Of a stretch of 64,000 bases of DNA, positions 24,481 to 36,967 are shown in pieces (within the stretch, counting starts at the first letter, position 1; each line of letters opens with the position of its first letter). The stretch is from assembly GCA_963402885.1 (NCBI GenBank), contig OY727093.1, positions 1,178,001 to 1,242,000 of the forward strand, written 5' to 3'. Under the pieces are notes generated by a model, which made no database searches, had not been told where the DNA came from, and saw nothing but the letters and a program-made list of their open reading frames with translations. Source of the DNA: Antedon bifida. Its lineage: Eukaryota > Echinodermata > Crinoidea > Comatulida > Antedonidae. The position numbers were made by a program, and so were the translations under genes.

Positions 24481-24728
24481 CTCAAACTACACAACCCAAG
24501 TTGGATGAACTTAGATTACAATAATAATAATTTAATGTTGATAATACAGCAATGAATCATTATCATTATCATGCTAAAACTGATGATGACAATGATTATG
24601 ATACTGATAATAATTACCAGTCACAGTATAGTGCATAGATGCTACACAGAGCCTGTCAAAACAATTCATCACTACAACTAACACATGTACGAGATGCAGT
24701 ATATGAATACAATACATTGTCCATATAA

Positions 24729-24795
24729 GGCTAGCTCAATGGACTAGAGCATACAGTAGTGAATGTGGCCTATAGAATCACATCAGCTGTGAAAT
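24729..24795 (+). repeat. tRNA-like SINE head with good A box
   Basis: GCTAGCTCAATGGACTAGAGC at 24730-24750 fits the tRNA A box (TRGCNNARYGG plus TAGAGC). The downstream B-box region (cctatagaatcac) is degenerate. It looks like a decayed tRNA-derived repeat rather than a tRNA gene. Confidence 0.4.
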
Positions 24796-25324
24796 CTGTA
24801 TGTCCCCTGAATTGCAGCAATCATAATAATATATGTCAAAATCAAAATACAATGTCTTATTTAATTTCTAAAGAATACAAAATATTAGCAGCTGGGAATG
24901 ATGTATTAGTACTTACTAGCAGTTTGGAATTGTGATTCACATTCAGAGCAAGTCATTAAAATGGAATCTACACTATGAGGAATCTGTCTTGGATGCTAAG
25001 GACACTATGGTATATATCACAGTGTGGCAATATTATATTCATTCATTCATTCATTATTTTAGGCATGATTAACATTGATTTAATTGATAATATTACTACA
25101 TCTGTAATTTTTGTCTTATCTTATGTGGGTTCATCTCACTTTTATCTCCATACATGCTCCTCATCTCTCAAATTAACAATTAACAAACAACCAACACACA
25201 ATATTAACAATTTAAAATATAAACATTATATTGTCAAATTGGTCAATGTTTAATATTTTAAGTAACTATTATATCAATTTATATTATAAAAACCATTTAA
25301 ATATCTGACAAATAAAACAGTTAC

Positions 25325-25600
25325 ATACCGTTTATGCACAAATCCTGAATAAAATGTATGCGATGCAAAAAGGAATTAATATTCGGGAAGAGAAATCAGG
25401 CATAAACGCTAAATTGCAGTACACAATCCGAGAGGTATTTGCCTTCAAACTAAACACCTTCAGATCTAATGGCGCAGATTAGTATGCATCCGCTTGCTGG
25501 CGATTACTACCGTACATAGTACAACAGTCAGTCAGATGCTCTCTTGGCACTAATTGCGTAAACAGATTGATTTTTGGCGGTCGTAGAGCGCAACCAATGA
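25325..25600 (-). promoter_or_regulatory. Possible alternative promoter and non-coding first exon
   Basis: Reading on the minus strand, an ATTGG (inverted CCAAT) box with adjacent GCGC lies at about 25591-25597. A CpG-richer stretch follows, then a donor AACG|GTATGT (GT at about 25329). No start codon in a useful frame precedes the donor, so any exon here would be 5' UTR. Confidence 0.2.
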
Positions 25601-27961
25601 AATTATCTCAGTGACTCATTATGACATAGTGCTAATTATTCATTACGTACTCATTAACATAATCTATAAAACATTATATAATGAAATAAATATTACTGAT
25701 CTAGATCATATAACCATGATGGAACATACAGTAAATGTGATGTTTATCCATAACATAATTATTAATATTGAATATCATCAAAACAATGGCATAGATACTG
25801 GAAAAATAATAAAGAAATACATTACTACTACATTAAAATCTAACATGAGCCGGTGCTACATATTGGTAGCATCTAAACGGCTTAACAAATGGTAACATTA
25901 TCACACAACTGACGTAAATCAATGTAAACTAAACGTAAAAGATGCCACATATACTGATAATGGTTGCTATTCAACCGTATATTTTCCTATATTTTATTGA
26001 TACAAATAATACTTCTGTGTAAACATACAAAGGAATATAACCCAATTTATAAATTAGGAGTTGTAATCTAAACTACTTCATTCTGGGTACGGTGTCTGGA
26101 AAACTGAGCCTAACAATTTTTCTTGTAAGGGCACAGTTATTAATAAGCAAAAACATACGATATGAATAAAATATAAGCAAAAAGCCTAAAAGATGATTAA
26201 AAAAATAAAGCACTGATTGTTAATGTTATTATGTAATTAAATTTTCACAACATAATTAAATAAAAGATTAACATAATTTGTCCAAACTAAGGAATAAAGC
26301 CAGTTATTAAAACAGAACATGAATATAAAATGATTTCAAAATGGTAATATTAAAAATGAATAAAAAATTAAAAACCTATATTAAATCTGATGTCACCTGC
26401 AAACCTCTAACTGCATACTATAACGATATGAATACTAAATGCACTTAATGCAGAGCATCCAATTAGCACAGAATTATACTATTTCCCTAAGGAATGACTA
26501 CTGATGTAAATCCATGCTGACAACCAGGCTAATGCCTACATGTCCACCAAATAAAGTCTAAAGCCTAATTTACACCAAGCCTCGTTCCAGTCTGCTGTCC
26601 ATAAAAAAAGCATGAGCATGAGCATGAGGTCTAGACTTATTTTTTTCTTGTGCTGTAGTCCACATCCCCAATCTATGAAAGATGTGCAATCAAAACGTTT
26701 ATTCGGTTTTAAAAACTATTTGAAGCTTTAACCAACCCTGTACCTTAGTGCAATCTAGTGTCTACTACAAGAGTTTTAAAAATCTCCAAATACTGGAATA
26801 TGGACTGAAAACAGGAAATTCTCCCACAATGTATTAGAAAAAAAAACACCAACAAATCCGGGATTGGGCTAAGAGTTGGCTGTACTATATTAGACCAGGG
26901 AGTTAAATCACTGATTAGACACGAATACCCTACCTCTCTGTACACTATACCTCTTGGTACACAATATCTCTCAGTACACTACCTCCTGGTTTGGTAAATC
27001 CGGTATTTACATCCAAGTCAGTAGACTAATTACCACAACCTTTTGCTTAGCTTCCTTCAATCAGTGAAATGAACATCTTTCAAATGTCTGTTCTGTGTTT
27101 CCTGTTAATTAGTTGTTATTCACAAATATACAAATGCTTTATTGATCGTGAATAATTAATTAGTCAGAATCTCAGTTGTATAAATCTATTGAGCCTTTTT
27201 AATGGCGATTGTTCAACTCCTTTCAAAAGCTTTTCAGCAATCTTTAATTGTGATCAATCAGAACAAAGATTTGTCCTTCCAATACCTCGTTATTTCCAAT
27301 GAATCTATTAAGCTTGAAGATTTGTTTTGTGAAAGTATTTTCTAAACTAGAAATCACAAATGAATTAATGTCTAATATTTTGGTTTTTGCTTAAACCATG
27401 GATCTATAAATTAGGTCCATGCTTAAACCTCTAAGTAATCAATTAATAATTTTATAACAAATAATTTTGTTATTCTAAACAACTAACCATAAATTAAATT
27501 AATTTTTTTAAATAAATTAAAAGGTCACTTTCTACTTTACTACAGTGAGAAAATCAAAGTTCAATTAAAATTATTCATTTTTCGTATGACTTCAATCAGG
27601 AATACATAATTAGAGCTAGGCTAGTAATCAATCTATTAGCATGCTCTCAATTGAGTAACATAGACCACCCCCTTATCTAATGACCCCGATTATATACATT
27701 GCTAGCTAATTAAAGACATACCTTGATACAGTAGCTGGGTAGAAGTCATGTAAAACATGGACCTTGTTTACTCTGACTGGGAAACCATGGGTACTGGGCT
27801 TATCAAGACACAACAACTGTTAAATTATTTACATATTAATATGAGCAGCAAGAAAATAACACGTCCCCGTCAACGAACATAGAAACCACATTCTCATGTT
27901 TTGGTACGAACAATATCAACAGTTTCAACAATAAGCATGTTGGGTGCAAATAGGATAAGAA

Positions 27962-28096
27962 AGGCACAGAATAAATGTGAGTTCGCATTGTCAAAAGTAA
28001 ACACAACATTAAGGTACACAATAATGTGTTCACATTGTCAAAAGTAAACACAACATTAAGGCACACAATAATATGTTCACATTGTGAAAAGTAAAT
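27962..28096. repeat. 47-bp tandem repeat, about 2.5 copies
   Basis: gttc(g/a)cattgtcaaaagtaa followed by acacaacattaaggyacaca starts at 27981 and 28028, and partially at 28075. A single related piece (aaagtaaacacaacat) lies at 28772. Confidence 0.8.
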
Positions 28097-29949
28097 GTTA
28101 TTTCAACAGACTTTGACCTATTGTATCTTTACATGAATAAGAAAGTGAAAGGTATGTCACCATTTTTCCGTTGTAATGTTACATTACATTTCATCTGAAG
28201 GATGAGGCAGCAATGATAAGAGAACATCTTATCCAAAAGAACACAAAAAATACAACACAGAAATCTCTCAATAACGTGATTGATCGACTCCAAATAAGGG
28301 AAGCCATGATTTGACGTTTTGATCTATATTTGATCATCATCAGGAAAGTTCTCAAAGTATAAAGATACTGAGATATCAGAATTACTGAATTACTATTCTG
28401 TTTTATATATTTAATAGTGATCATACGTTGCGTAGGTCTTAAATCCAAAATTATCATCTATGTCAAATAGTCAACTCAGCATGACAATAAACTAGATCTT
28501 AAAGTATGAACTAAATATAAAGATTGCCTGCAGTTGTACAAAGCGCTGCAATAGATACAGGCTGCTATGGTAGTATTACACCTTACGGATGAGGATGTTG
28601 CTCATATTTAATTAATTTAAATGAAAATTAAACCGATCGATTCAACTGTATTGTGTAAATGAGGCTCACAAAAGGTAATTCACAGGTGTATTGAAAAGAT
28701 GAGTAGGACTATTATAAAGATGATATCTTAATCTAAATCATTTTAGCTAATGGAGTTGGAGAAATTGTAAAGTAAACACAACATGAAACCACACAATAAG
28801 TTAAGTATTAATTCTACTGCAGTGCTATTACTATTTATGACAAATAAGTAATTTTAGTTAAATCCAAATATAATTCCACCCCCTATTTTTTGCCAAATTT
28901 TTGTAAGCAGGACCCTTGAAACTATACTTGGTTGTTTACAGTAATTATTGCAGTTAATAACATGGTAACATCAATGCGTAAAATCTTATAATATATTTAT
29001 ACTACTGTAATACTATGTACACGAAAATACATTACTACTGAATTGTATTACTCTAGGCCTACTGTAACAAATCCTGAAACAAACCCCATTTGAAAACAAC
29101 AGATCAAATAAATTGAATTTAGATAGTTGATTACAAATGAAAAATTTGGAGAGATATTGCGAGAATGGAATAACTTCCAGTGGTGTTTCACCATGCCCTG
29201 CTGGTCGAACACCTTCTTGCCCTCGGGGGCTGATGAGACGCGCTATTGGCCACTCATTTAAACTTTAAATGACCTGTACACATGTTGTGTAACTTACACG
29301 TCTTCACTTTTTTACAATGTTTATTTATGTAATAATGACTTTTAAATTTGCTTCTTTTATGAACATTTTTTTTTAAATAAAATGTTCATTGTCTCTAAAT
29401 TACTCTAATTACTTTTTATAAACGTAATATATACTGTACTACATTTTATCAACAGTAGGCCTAAATGGATGCCACCATTACATGCAAATGAAAACCAAAG
29501 TGTGTATCTAGGTCTACTATCCTTTTAAGAATTTTATGTAATATGAAAAAAATTACATAAAAAAACTCAACTAACAACCTAAAACGTTTAGTATTTATCA
29601 TCTTAGGCCAATAAAAATAAAATCAACTAAATTACTCACGTGTACACACCAAATAAGCTACAAATAAACATTTGTAATTTATAAAAACATAAATGTATGT
29701 TTATGAAGCTCAAAATATAATCCTACTTCGACTTTATGTTCTTAGCAAACTCCACGAACATGCAAAATATTATCTCTTTGGTAGTAGATGCAATAAACTA
29801 TCCGATAACAAGTGTAGAATATCAGAACCTAGAGCAGTATAATAGTACAAGTTGCTATGTATCTGTTTTCAGGAGTCGTCGGCACACATTAAACAAACAT
29901 GCTGTAAGCAATGTTATTGATTAACCAGCCTGTAATATAGTTTACAGTG

Positions 29950-30300
29950 AAACTGACCAGTAATAATACCTAACCAAACGCTGACCACGATAGACCGTCA
30001 CTAACGGAATCAACTTTCAAATACTCAGTGGTGATTCGTCATGGAAACAACCAGCAAGTGTCACACAACCGTTAATATGACGGTAGTAAACATAACGAGT
30101 GTCGGCTTCGAACGCAGCATCCCTCGGAAGACGTCATGTTAAATCTGTCCTCCTGCTGTGACCCATGATGAAGTGTACCTTTCCGTCGATGCCACAAGAG
30201 CTCGGATAGGTCATGATCGAAGGACGTAACCCGAGCCGATCGCAGACAGGGATCGTTGATCTATTTGCGGTTCAGGTAACCTTACCTGAATATGCGGCAA
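29950..30300. promoter_or_regulatory. CpG-rich patch, possible internal promoter
   Basis: Contains many CpGs (gtcggcttcgaacg, ccgtcgatgcc, agccgatcgcagacagg) in otherwise CpG-poor DNA. On the minus strand an ATG at 30212 reads 12 codons (MTYPSSCGIDGK) to GGAAAG|GTACAC (30177-30212), ending in phase 0. That phase is compatible with the exon at 8360-8432. The plus strand also has a donor CAG|GTAACC at 30275. A minor NAV promoter is possible but unproven. Confidence 0.22.
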
Positions 30301-33300
30301 TCATCCTTGTAAAGAGAATCGTGTCATGCTGCCTAAGCCCTCTAGGTATACTACCAGCTAATTACAACTTGGTATGGGGTTGCAACGTTAAACAAATTAC
30401 AACAGGTTCATGTTTTTTTAAGGTTTCTTTTTCTTCAAATCAATTTTTAGACAGCAATTAATTGCAAAAACCGGGATGTTTTCATTATTCATTAAACATA
30501 GATGAACTAAACAGCTTGAAGATGCTTGGTTTGGTGAGCGTGCGAGAGGAAAAAAATCACTTTCACTTTATAAAAACAAACAACTTACATGAACATTACC
30601 AAATACAACATCTTTAAACAGGTGTACCTTAAGGAGAAATTGAGATAATGTGAAAAACGTGAAACTATGTCAGTCTGCTACGAAGGCAGGTGGAACATAT
30701 CTGGGATTTAGGATGAGTTTACTGAAACCTATAGCTTACTTGTTGAATGAAGTATCTAGAATGCTGGTTACATTGATATTTGATGCAAGCCCATAGCTGG
30801 GATTTTTATAGGGACATTCTTTTGTACCAAAAAAGGGGTAAATCATTGTCATGGCTATGCTAGTTAGGACCATTGCTTATTTACCATTGCTTCCATTGGT
30901 TTGAAATGGACACTTCAGGAAAAGAGTGAGAGGGGATAAGGTAGGCAGGTTTTTATGTCATTTTTGATAGGGAACAATATGGCCTATTCAGTACTTGAAT
31001 GTATTACTAGTTGAGAGCAAGAATGATAGTAGACTCAAGATTATCATGGGAGAGGGATGAAATAAGTATATTATATAAGTACTGTAGACAAACTTATTCA
31101 TCCTCCAATGTTTTTAGAAATAAAGAATAAACTAAAACTTATTGGCACAACGTCAAGAAACTTTCTTCATCATACATATGTCCCTTCATAAGGAATATCA
31201 AAATAATAAACCTCAAGCAGTTATTGGATTATTACATCATGCCAACCTTCTAGAAATGCGTTCATATTTCTATTATATAATTGGATTATCTTATGGTATC
31301 GACTTACATCTTATGGTAATATAATATCTACCACAAATAATAGAAATTTTATTACGAGTACGAACTTAATCTTCATGTTTACTTGCAAAGTTTGGGGAAA
31401 AGGTTAAAAAAATTCAAATAAAGTAAACTCCTCATTGGCTCTGGATAAAGTTGTTTTGAAAATAAAGGGAGCATGTAGAAAACTACTTGTCTTGAACTTA
31501 CATCAGAAACATAATTTTCATGCCTTTAACATCAAGATGCTTTTAAGTTTAATTCTACCAAATATAACTTCAATAAAACTTCAGTAAGGTAATGTATGAA
31601 ACAACATTACCAGTAATGGTTTAGTCACCCTTCCCTTCAATGAACATTCAAGAAGGAAAAAAAACGATACTACGAAAAATATACAGTAATATATTAGACT
31701 GACCTTAGAAATGTGGCAGGGATGTTGAATTATTAAGGCCTATTGAACAGATGTACAGTGTTGGCCTAAATATGAACACCACTTCTCTACAAATGAATTA
31801 CTTTGAACCATCTGCGTTGGAGTTGATGAATGGACATAGTTTCTGAGTTAATAATATCACTGACGACATCATCAGTAGACAGCAACTCATCTAGCTAGCT
31901 ATCTCTTTGAGCATCGATCTGGCTTCTTGCCAACAGTATAAAACAGGTGAAGACACGCCAGGTTACATTTACATTGCATACAATTGATTTTTTTTAAATT
32001 TCATGAATGAAATGTATTGTCTACTTCAGACAAAATACAAATTGCTTCAATATCATTTTGTCTGAACGCTCTTCAAATGTTACTCAAGATTCAAGAAATG
32101 TTAGTGGTCCACTTTGAAAGAATTAATAGCTTTTTCGATATTCTAGTTTTGTTTGCATGGTAGGCACAAATTTACATCATTATCAAATTCAAAATTAATT
32201 GCATATAATTTATTTTATATCATATCTTGTAGTGATATATAATAAATTGATATTCACACTAAAGGAAAGTAAACGGATTAATAAGATGACCAAAAAATAA
32301 CTGGATGAAACAAACAAAGAAATAAAAAGAGAAAAAAAGATTGAAATGGAAAAAATATAGATATAGATAGAACCCATCTCACCTAAACAAAAAAACATTA
32401 TGTCAGAAGAGACGTCAAGAACTAATGATCTATTAATTATAAAATGATAAGTATAAATTTCTATATGCTGCCCTCTATTTCTGAATATGCTCTGCAGAAA
32501 GAAACATTTGCCATTACATTAATGTTATTAAAATGTCACACTCATCACAACATTAGTAGATGTACATAATACTTGTAGTGAAAGTAATAAGAGTTGAGTA
32601 GTCTTGTTTACCTGTGTAAGGTTTTTATCAACTAAATGCGAGCAGTATATCGGCTTAACTATCCTGATCAATGATGTTTACAGAATCACCTTTGAGTATG
32701 GGGTACCAAACATGTCTGTTACTACAATACTCATCCAACATCCCTCATCTGCACACTTGAAATCACATCTTACAAAACTGCAGTTAATCTATTGTTTAAT
32801 AAACAATAGCTCTACATTGATGATGATTTATATTTGTCAACTTGAATCTTACATGTTCTAGAGTTATTTGTTAGAAAGACTTTTATTATTAGTACATATG
32901 AATTAAAATCTTGTTTAATTAAAATAATCGATGCAAAGTTATCAGCCAAAAGCTATCCCTTAGGATTCCATGATGAATGTGTAATTAAACTTTTTTTTAA
33001 ATAAATTAAACAAATCCAATGTCAAGGACTTCCCTTTTCTCTTGCAATTTGTTGCTTCTGGTCCCATAGGAATAAGTCTATGAACTTAAGTATGCTGCGT
33101 GTGCTATAAAACATATAATAAGTACATTGTACTTTCACTATTCATTCATTTGTGATTCATTGAAAATCTTTTTATAAATCTTGAAACACAATAACAGTCC
33201 TTTAGACCTATCAAAAAAGATGGAAACCTAACATGTTACTTTCCCATATATCCTTAACATTGAGGATGACAGATTGGTTTGATCCCAACCAGGGCAGGAT

Positions 33301-33914
33301 ACTTAGTTCATTGGGACCAAGGCAAACCTTCTCTATAAAACAGATATTAGCTGGTTCCTCAGCCAAATTTAAGTTAGTCATTACGTTAGGAAATATCAAT
33401 TTACATAAATATTATATTTATTTTAAAAAAATGTTTGAAATTTATGTTAAATTGAAATAAAAACCAACTTAATTCTTAGTATAGCATCTTAAAATTAATT
33501 AGTAAATTGAACTATATTATTGTAAAATACAATAAAGGAAAAAATACAAAACATTCTACAAAATTCTGATTTTACAAATTATTTCTAAAACCTAACTATT
33601 TGAACTATAGAGGGCAGTACAACAAAATAATCATTTACGCGTATTATACTGCACTTACTTCTTATAAATTTAGAGAGGGCAGCATACAATTATCTATGAT
33701 GGCAAATACTCATACTCTTACTACAGTACGTACAAACTTACAAGTCCTACTATAATACTAAACACCTCCCAAAAAATGCTTTGAAAGGGAAATAAGGTAA
33801 AGAAAAGGCGTGTCCTGTATTAATTTTTTAACGTATGGTAATGAGCTGTTAGGAGCTCATTTTACTAAGCCTCGGCATTATGTGGTAATGTTACAGTTGC
33901 TTTCCATGTTGCTT

Positions 33915-33995
33915 TATTTTTTCAACCAGGTACTCATTTACCCGACAGGGAATTGTTTTTATCAGGAATTGAACACAGGTCTTTCTGTATGATAG
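33915..33995 (-). repeat. tRNA-like SINE fragment, minus strand
   Basis: On the minus strand, ggactatcatacagaaagac is followed by ctgtgttcaattcctg, a B-box-like sequence. No convincing A box was seen. A similar ggtcttgggttcaaatctg is at 9950-9968 on the plus strand. Confidence 0.3.
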
Positions 33996-34607
33996 TCCAC
34001 TTTACAAAATGGAAATATGGAATCAGTTTATGAAATTCTATATTGCATTTTAAAATAAGTTTATAAAAAATGCTATAACAGACGTTTAGTACTGTATTTC
34101 AAAAATTAATTGTATCCTATAAAGTGAATAAAGCCAAGATTATTAGATGATGTCAAGATTAACACTCGGGGGAAAAACTCTACCACAAAAAAAAAACTTT
34201 TGGAAGACCGCCTACTAATTATTGCTAACCACGTTTCATTTTGGGATAATTTCTTACAACCCTAGTAACCTTCGGTCACAGATCATGTCAAAGATTATAA
34301 CAAATGTTCATCTATTTATAGATACCACGCACTAAATTAGATTTTCAATTTTCATAATAAATTAAATTATGTGCAAAAAAATAATAACTGTGAAAATATT
34401 AAAATCACCATCCGATTGCTATATCTCTATACTATCAATTTCCGAAGTATCATAGGAATATTTGGTAATACAGCATCTCATTTATATCATATTAGTGGTG
34501 ACTAAGCCTCTGAGTGAAATATTGAATAAAAAAATGTTTTTAAATACAGTACTGAGAATTGGCTGAAATCACTGAAAACCTAAAAATATAAAGAAAATGA
34601 GACTTAC

Positions 34608-34657
34608 CATTTGAGATGCACTTTTCGGATGTGAATTGACAGTTAGCTTGTCACCAA
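34608..34657 (-). CDS. NAV: NAV exon: middle of CH domain (50 bp)
   Basis: This small 50-bp exon has the acceptor tttttgtttttag and the donor ATG|GTAAGT (GT at 34606-34607). Two bases complete the split Ile, then 16 codons read GDKLTVNSHPKSASQM, ending in phase 0. This aligns with the family segment ...EKVEDINGCPRSQSQM.. of vertebrate NAVs: the SQM is conserved, and the next exon supplies the ..NI..C. that follows. An exon this small is invisible to ORF searches and was found from phase plus family alignment. The 26-kb intron that follows is the largest of the well-supported part of the gene. Confidence 0.92.
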
Positions 34658-35763
34658 CTAAAAACAAAAATAGTAACATATAACCTTATTTTTGTAAAAA
34701 GTAAAATGAATTTAAATGTACTTTGAAATCATTGCTAAAACAATGTAAATTGCTAATTGGTATTTTGTTGATAATCCTAGCTAACTGCAGCTCTACCTAT
34801 TGGCTTACATCTGGGCCTAGTTTAGTGCTGACAGCAGAAAGATTTACACCTTGTAAGTTGGGAAACATTTTTCTGGTAAATGAAGGTGAACGTGGAAAAG
34901 CTAATATGAAATAGTTTCTTAATGAAACAGTTCTGATGGGGATATTTTTTTTATAATAAATTCTTTTGGGGTTTCCTTTTATGGACATGGATTAGTTTCA
35001 GTTATAAATCAAACATTCACAAAAAGCATTCAAAGTTTTACATTTTGTAATAATAAATATAGAAATATATTTCCCTCTGTCTAAAATGAAAAAACATTAA
35101 CAAAAAAGTGTTATTTCTCAACACAACTTTTGACACTATGCTATGATGCTGCTATAGTAATTATTATTTTGAAAAGTGCATCACAGCTGATGATGTTAAT
35201 TACTGCAGTAATTGGTATTTACCTTGACACCTTGTAGTGGTCATAGGGGACATAACATCATAGTTAATTAAAATCTACTTAACACAGCAATTAAAACCAA
35301 TTTAAAAGATACTCCCTCAAGTTTTTGAGATCCATTGGAGCAGATGCATTCATCGAAAAAATTCATCCGGTTTAAAATAATTTATGTAAAGTATTTTTTT
35401 TCTTTTTGGTAAAACATTTTTAATTTGATGTACATATATAGATCAACACCGCAACATTGTGGATGATTTTATCTTTTTTTCTGCATTATAATTTATTTTC
35501 ATCTTTTTTCTGCGGATGATTTAATTTCATCTTTTATTTCATTTAAAAAAGATGCAAGAAATTCTGAGATGTTAAGTTACCAAAACGAGATACAAAATCT
35601 GCACAGCGTGGGTTTCCAACCCACTCAAACACTATAAAACTTTAGGCCGAAACATACCACTAGCCTACATACAGCCATGAATCAGGAACAATAGAAGCTC
35701 AATAAATAATGAATAATGGGCAACAAGCTGGTAACAAGATCATTTAATGATTTGTATACTTAC
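34658..35763 (-). other. NAV intron, 1.1 kb
   Basis: Lies between donor GTAAGT (35763) and acceptor gtttttag (34665-34658). It includes T-rich repeated words (atttcatctttt) near 35460-35540 and a small hairpin GTGGGTT-tcc-AACCCAC at 35608-35624. No other feature is seen. Confidence 0.75.
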
Positions 35764-35881
35764 TAACAGATTCAATGACACGTGCCAAGAGTACGCCATT
35801 ACACACGTCAACCTGGAGGTCATTGATCAAGCTACGGTGACCTGCTCGCTCCAAGTAAAAGTTAGCCCAGTCTGAATACAC
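35764..35881 (-). CDS. NAV: NAV exon: first half of calponin-homology domain
   Basis: This 118-bp exon encodes VYSDWANFYLERAGH..., then LINDLQVDVCNGVLLARVIESV. It matches the start of the NAV CH domain (YTDWAN, hydrophobic DLQ.D, DGVLLA.II in the vertebrate proteins). The acceptor is ttttccag at 35882-35889 and the donor is GTTA|GTAAGT with GT at 35762-35763. It enters in phase 0 and leaves one base (A), which the next exon completes to Ile. In this family the CH domain is a single N-terminal module linked to actin and cytoskeletal signalling. A tandemly duplicated, TTTTATTAGATG-rich intron segment begins only about 20 bp upstream of the acceptor. Residues are about 18-56 of the predicted protein if the 59653 first exon is used. 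Confidence 0.94.
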
Positions 35882-35904
35882 CTGGAAAACAAAACAAGGA
35901 TTTT

Positions 35905-36440
35905 ATTAGATGCAATAATCATACTCCTTTAACTTATTGCAAATATATCTGGAAAAGATTTTATTAGATGGAATACATGACAATGTGTTGCTACAATAAT
36001 GGAATTCAACACAACATTTGGTATCAATATTGCAAAATTAAGAAAACTTTAAAAACAAGATTTTATTAAAAGCAATAAAGGTAATGATCATAATTATTTA
36101 ACTTATTGCCAATATCTAGATTTTATTAGACGGAATACATGATTTCTTTTCCATTTTTTTTCGTATTTATATGGTGTTACATTAATTTTGTAATATCACA
36201 AACTTGTGTAAAAACAATCAATGTTGATTTGTGCTGTATTCAGTCTCGTGGATAAATAAAGTTAAATAAAAAAAATGAAAATGAGAGTGTGTTAATGGAA
36301 TGGATACCTTAATGGAAATCATCAAAACATTTGTAATATCAACATTTGGAAAATTAAGAAAACTTTTAAATTATTTATTAGATGAAATACATGAGTGTGA
36401 TGTTACACTAATGGCATTGATTACAATAACTTTTAATTTA
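35905..36440. repeat. Diverged tandem array beside the CH exon
   Basis: Units of roughly 160 bp carry gattttattagatg(c/g)aat, aacttattgc.aatat, aaaattaagaaaactttaaa and gaatacatga. They recur near 35905, 35957, 36058, 36119 and 36345. The array begins about 20 bp from the CH exon acceptor (35882). Confidence 0.55.
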
Positions 36441-36939
36441 AATATTGTCTGTTTTTTGAAATGTATAATTAAAAATATCTGAAACCAATTTAACCAAGAT
36501 TATATCCTCCTCATTCCACATTTGATAACATTTTTATTAAAAAACCCAGAATTAAGAAATCAAAACTATATTGGTCTACATTTATATATATTTTGTAAAA
36601 TTGTTTACAAAAATATCAGTAATTTATGATGAAAATGGATGTTTCTTTAAACTGTATTTTTATAATAATTTTGGTTTCTGTAGTGTTTTCTTTAACACTT
36701 TTTCTTAATCAATATTTGACCCAAATGAATTCAATACATCACCCAAAGGAAAGTTTGAGTTAATGTGTAGCCTACAGTAACATAATGAAGAGTTAGATCC
36801 GAGGGACAGCTAAAAAGGGGCGAAATGACAACAATTACAGAGAGAGGATGTTGACTTGCAACAATCAATAATGATATGGTAACATAATACTACAACTAAT
36901 ATTGCCTTGCAATCTTTCCATTCATAATAACTTCATTCA

Positions 36940-36967
36940 TAAATAAATAAATAAATAAATAAATAAC
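36940..36967 (+). repeat. AAAT microsatellite
   Basis: About six (aaat) units, cataaataaataaataaata and onward. A similar run lies at 43324-43349. Confidence 0.85.

Larger units (their letters stand above)
8433..34607 (-). other. NAV giant intron, 26.2 kb
   Basis: Bounded by donor GTAAGT (34607) and acceptor ctatctttcag. Short open frames in it are A+T-rich, lack homology and are treated as chance. Contents noted separately: a dispersed repeat pair (9165-9262 and 13745-13830), tRNA-like SINE heads, a possible repeat at 17688-17790, CpG-richer patches with donors (18536-18640, 25325-25600, 29950-30300), a 22-bp palindrome at 19984, a GAT microsatellite at 24352 and a 47-bp tandem repeat at 27962. 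TACTGTA/TACAGTA words are strikingly frequent from about 9 to 16 kb. Stretches not mentioned show nothing I can name. Confidence 0.7.

Noticed and set aside
27962-28096. CRISPR-like regular repeats
   Set aside because: The copies are contiguous tandem units without unique spacers, and the genome is animal.
33211-33460. Overlapping frames on both strands at 33211-33460
   Set aside because: Both open by chance. The shared region includes repeat-like sequence (aaccagggcagg) and neither protein is recognisable.
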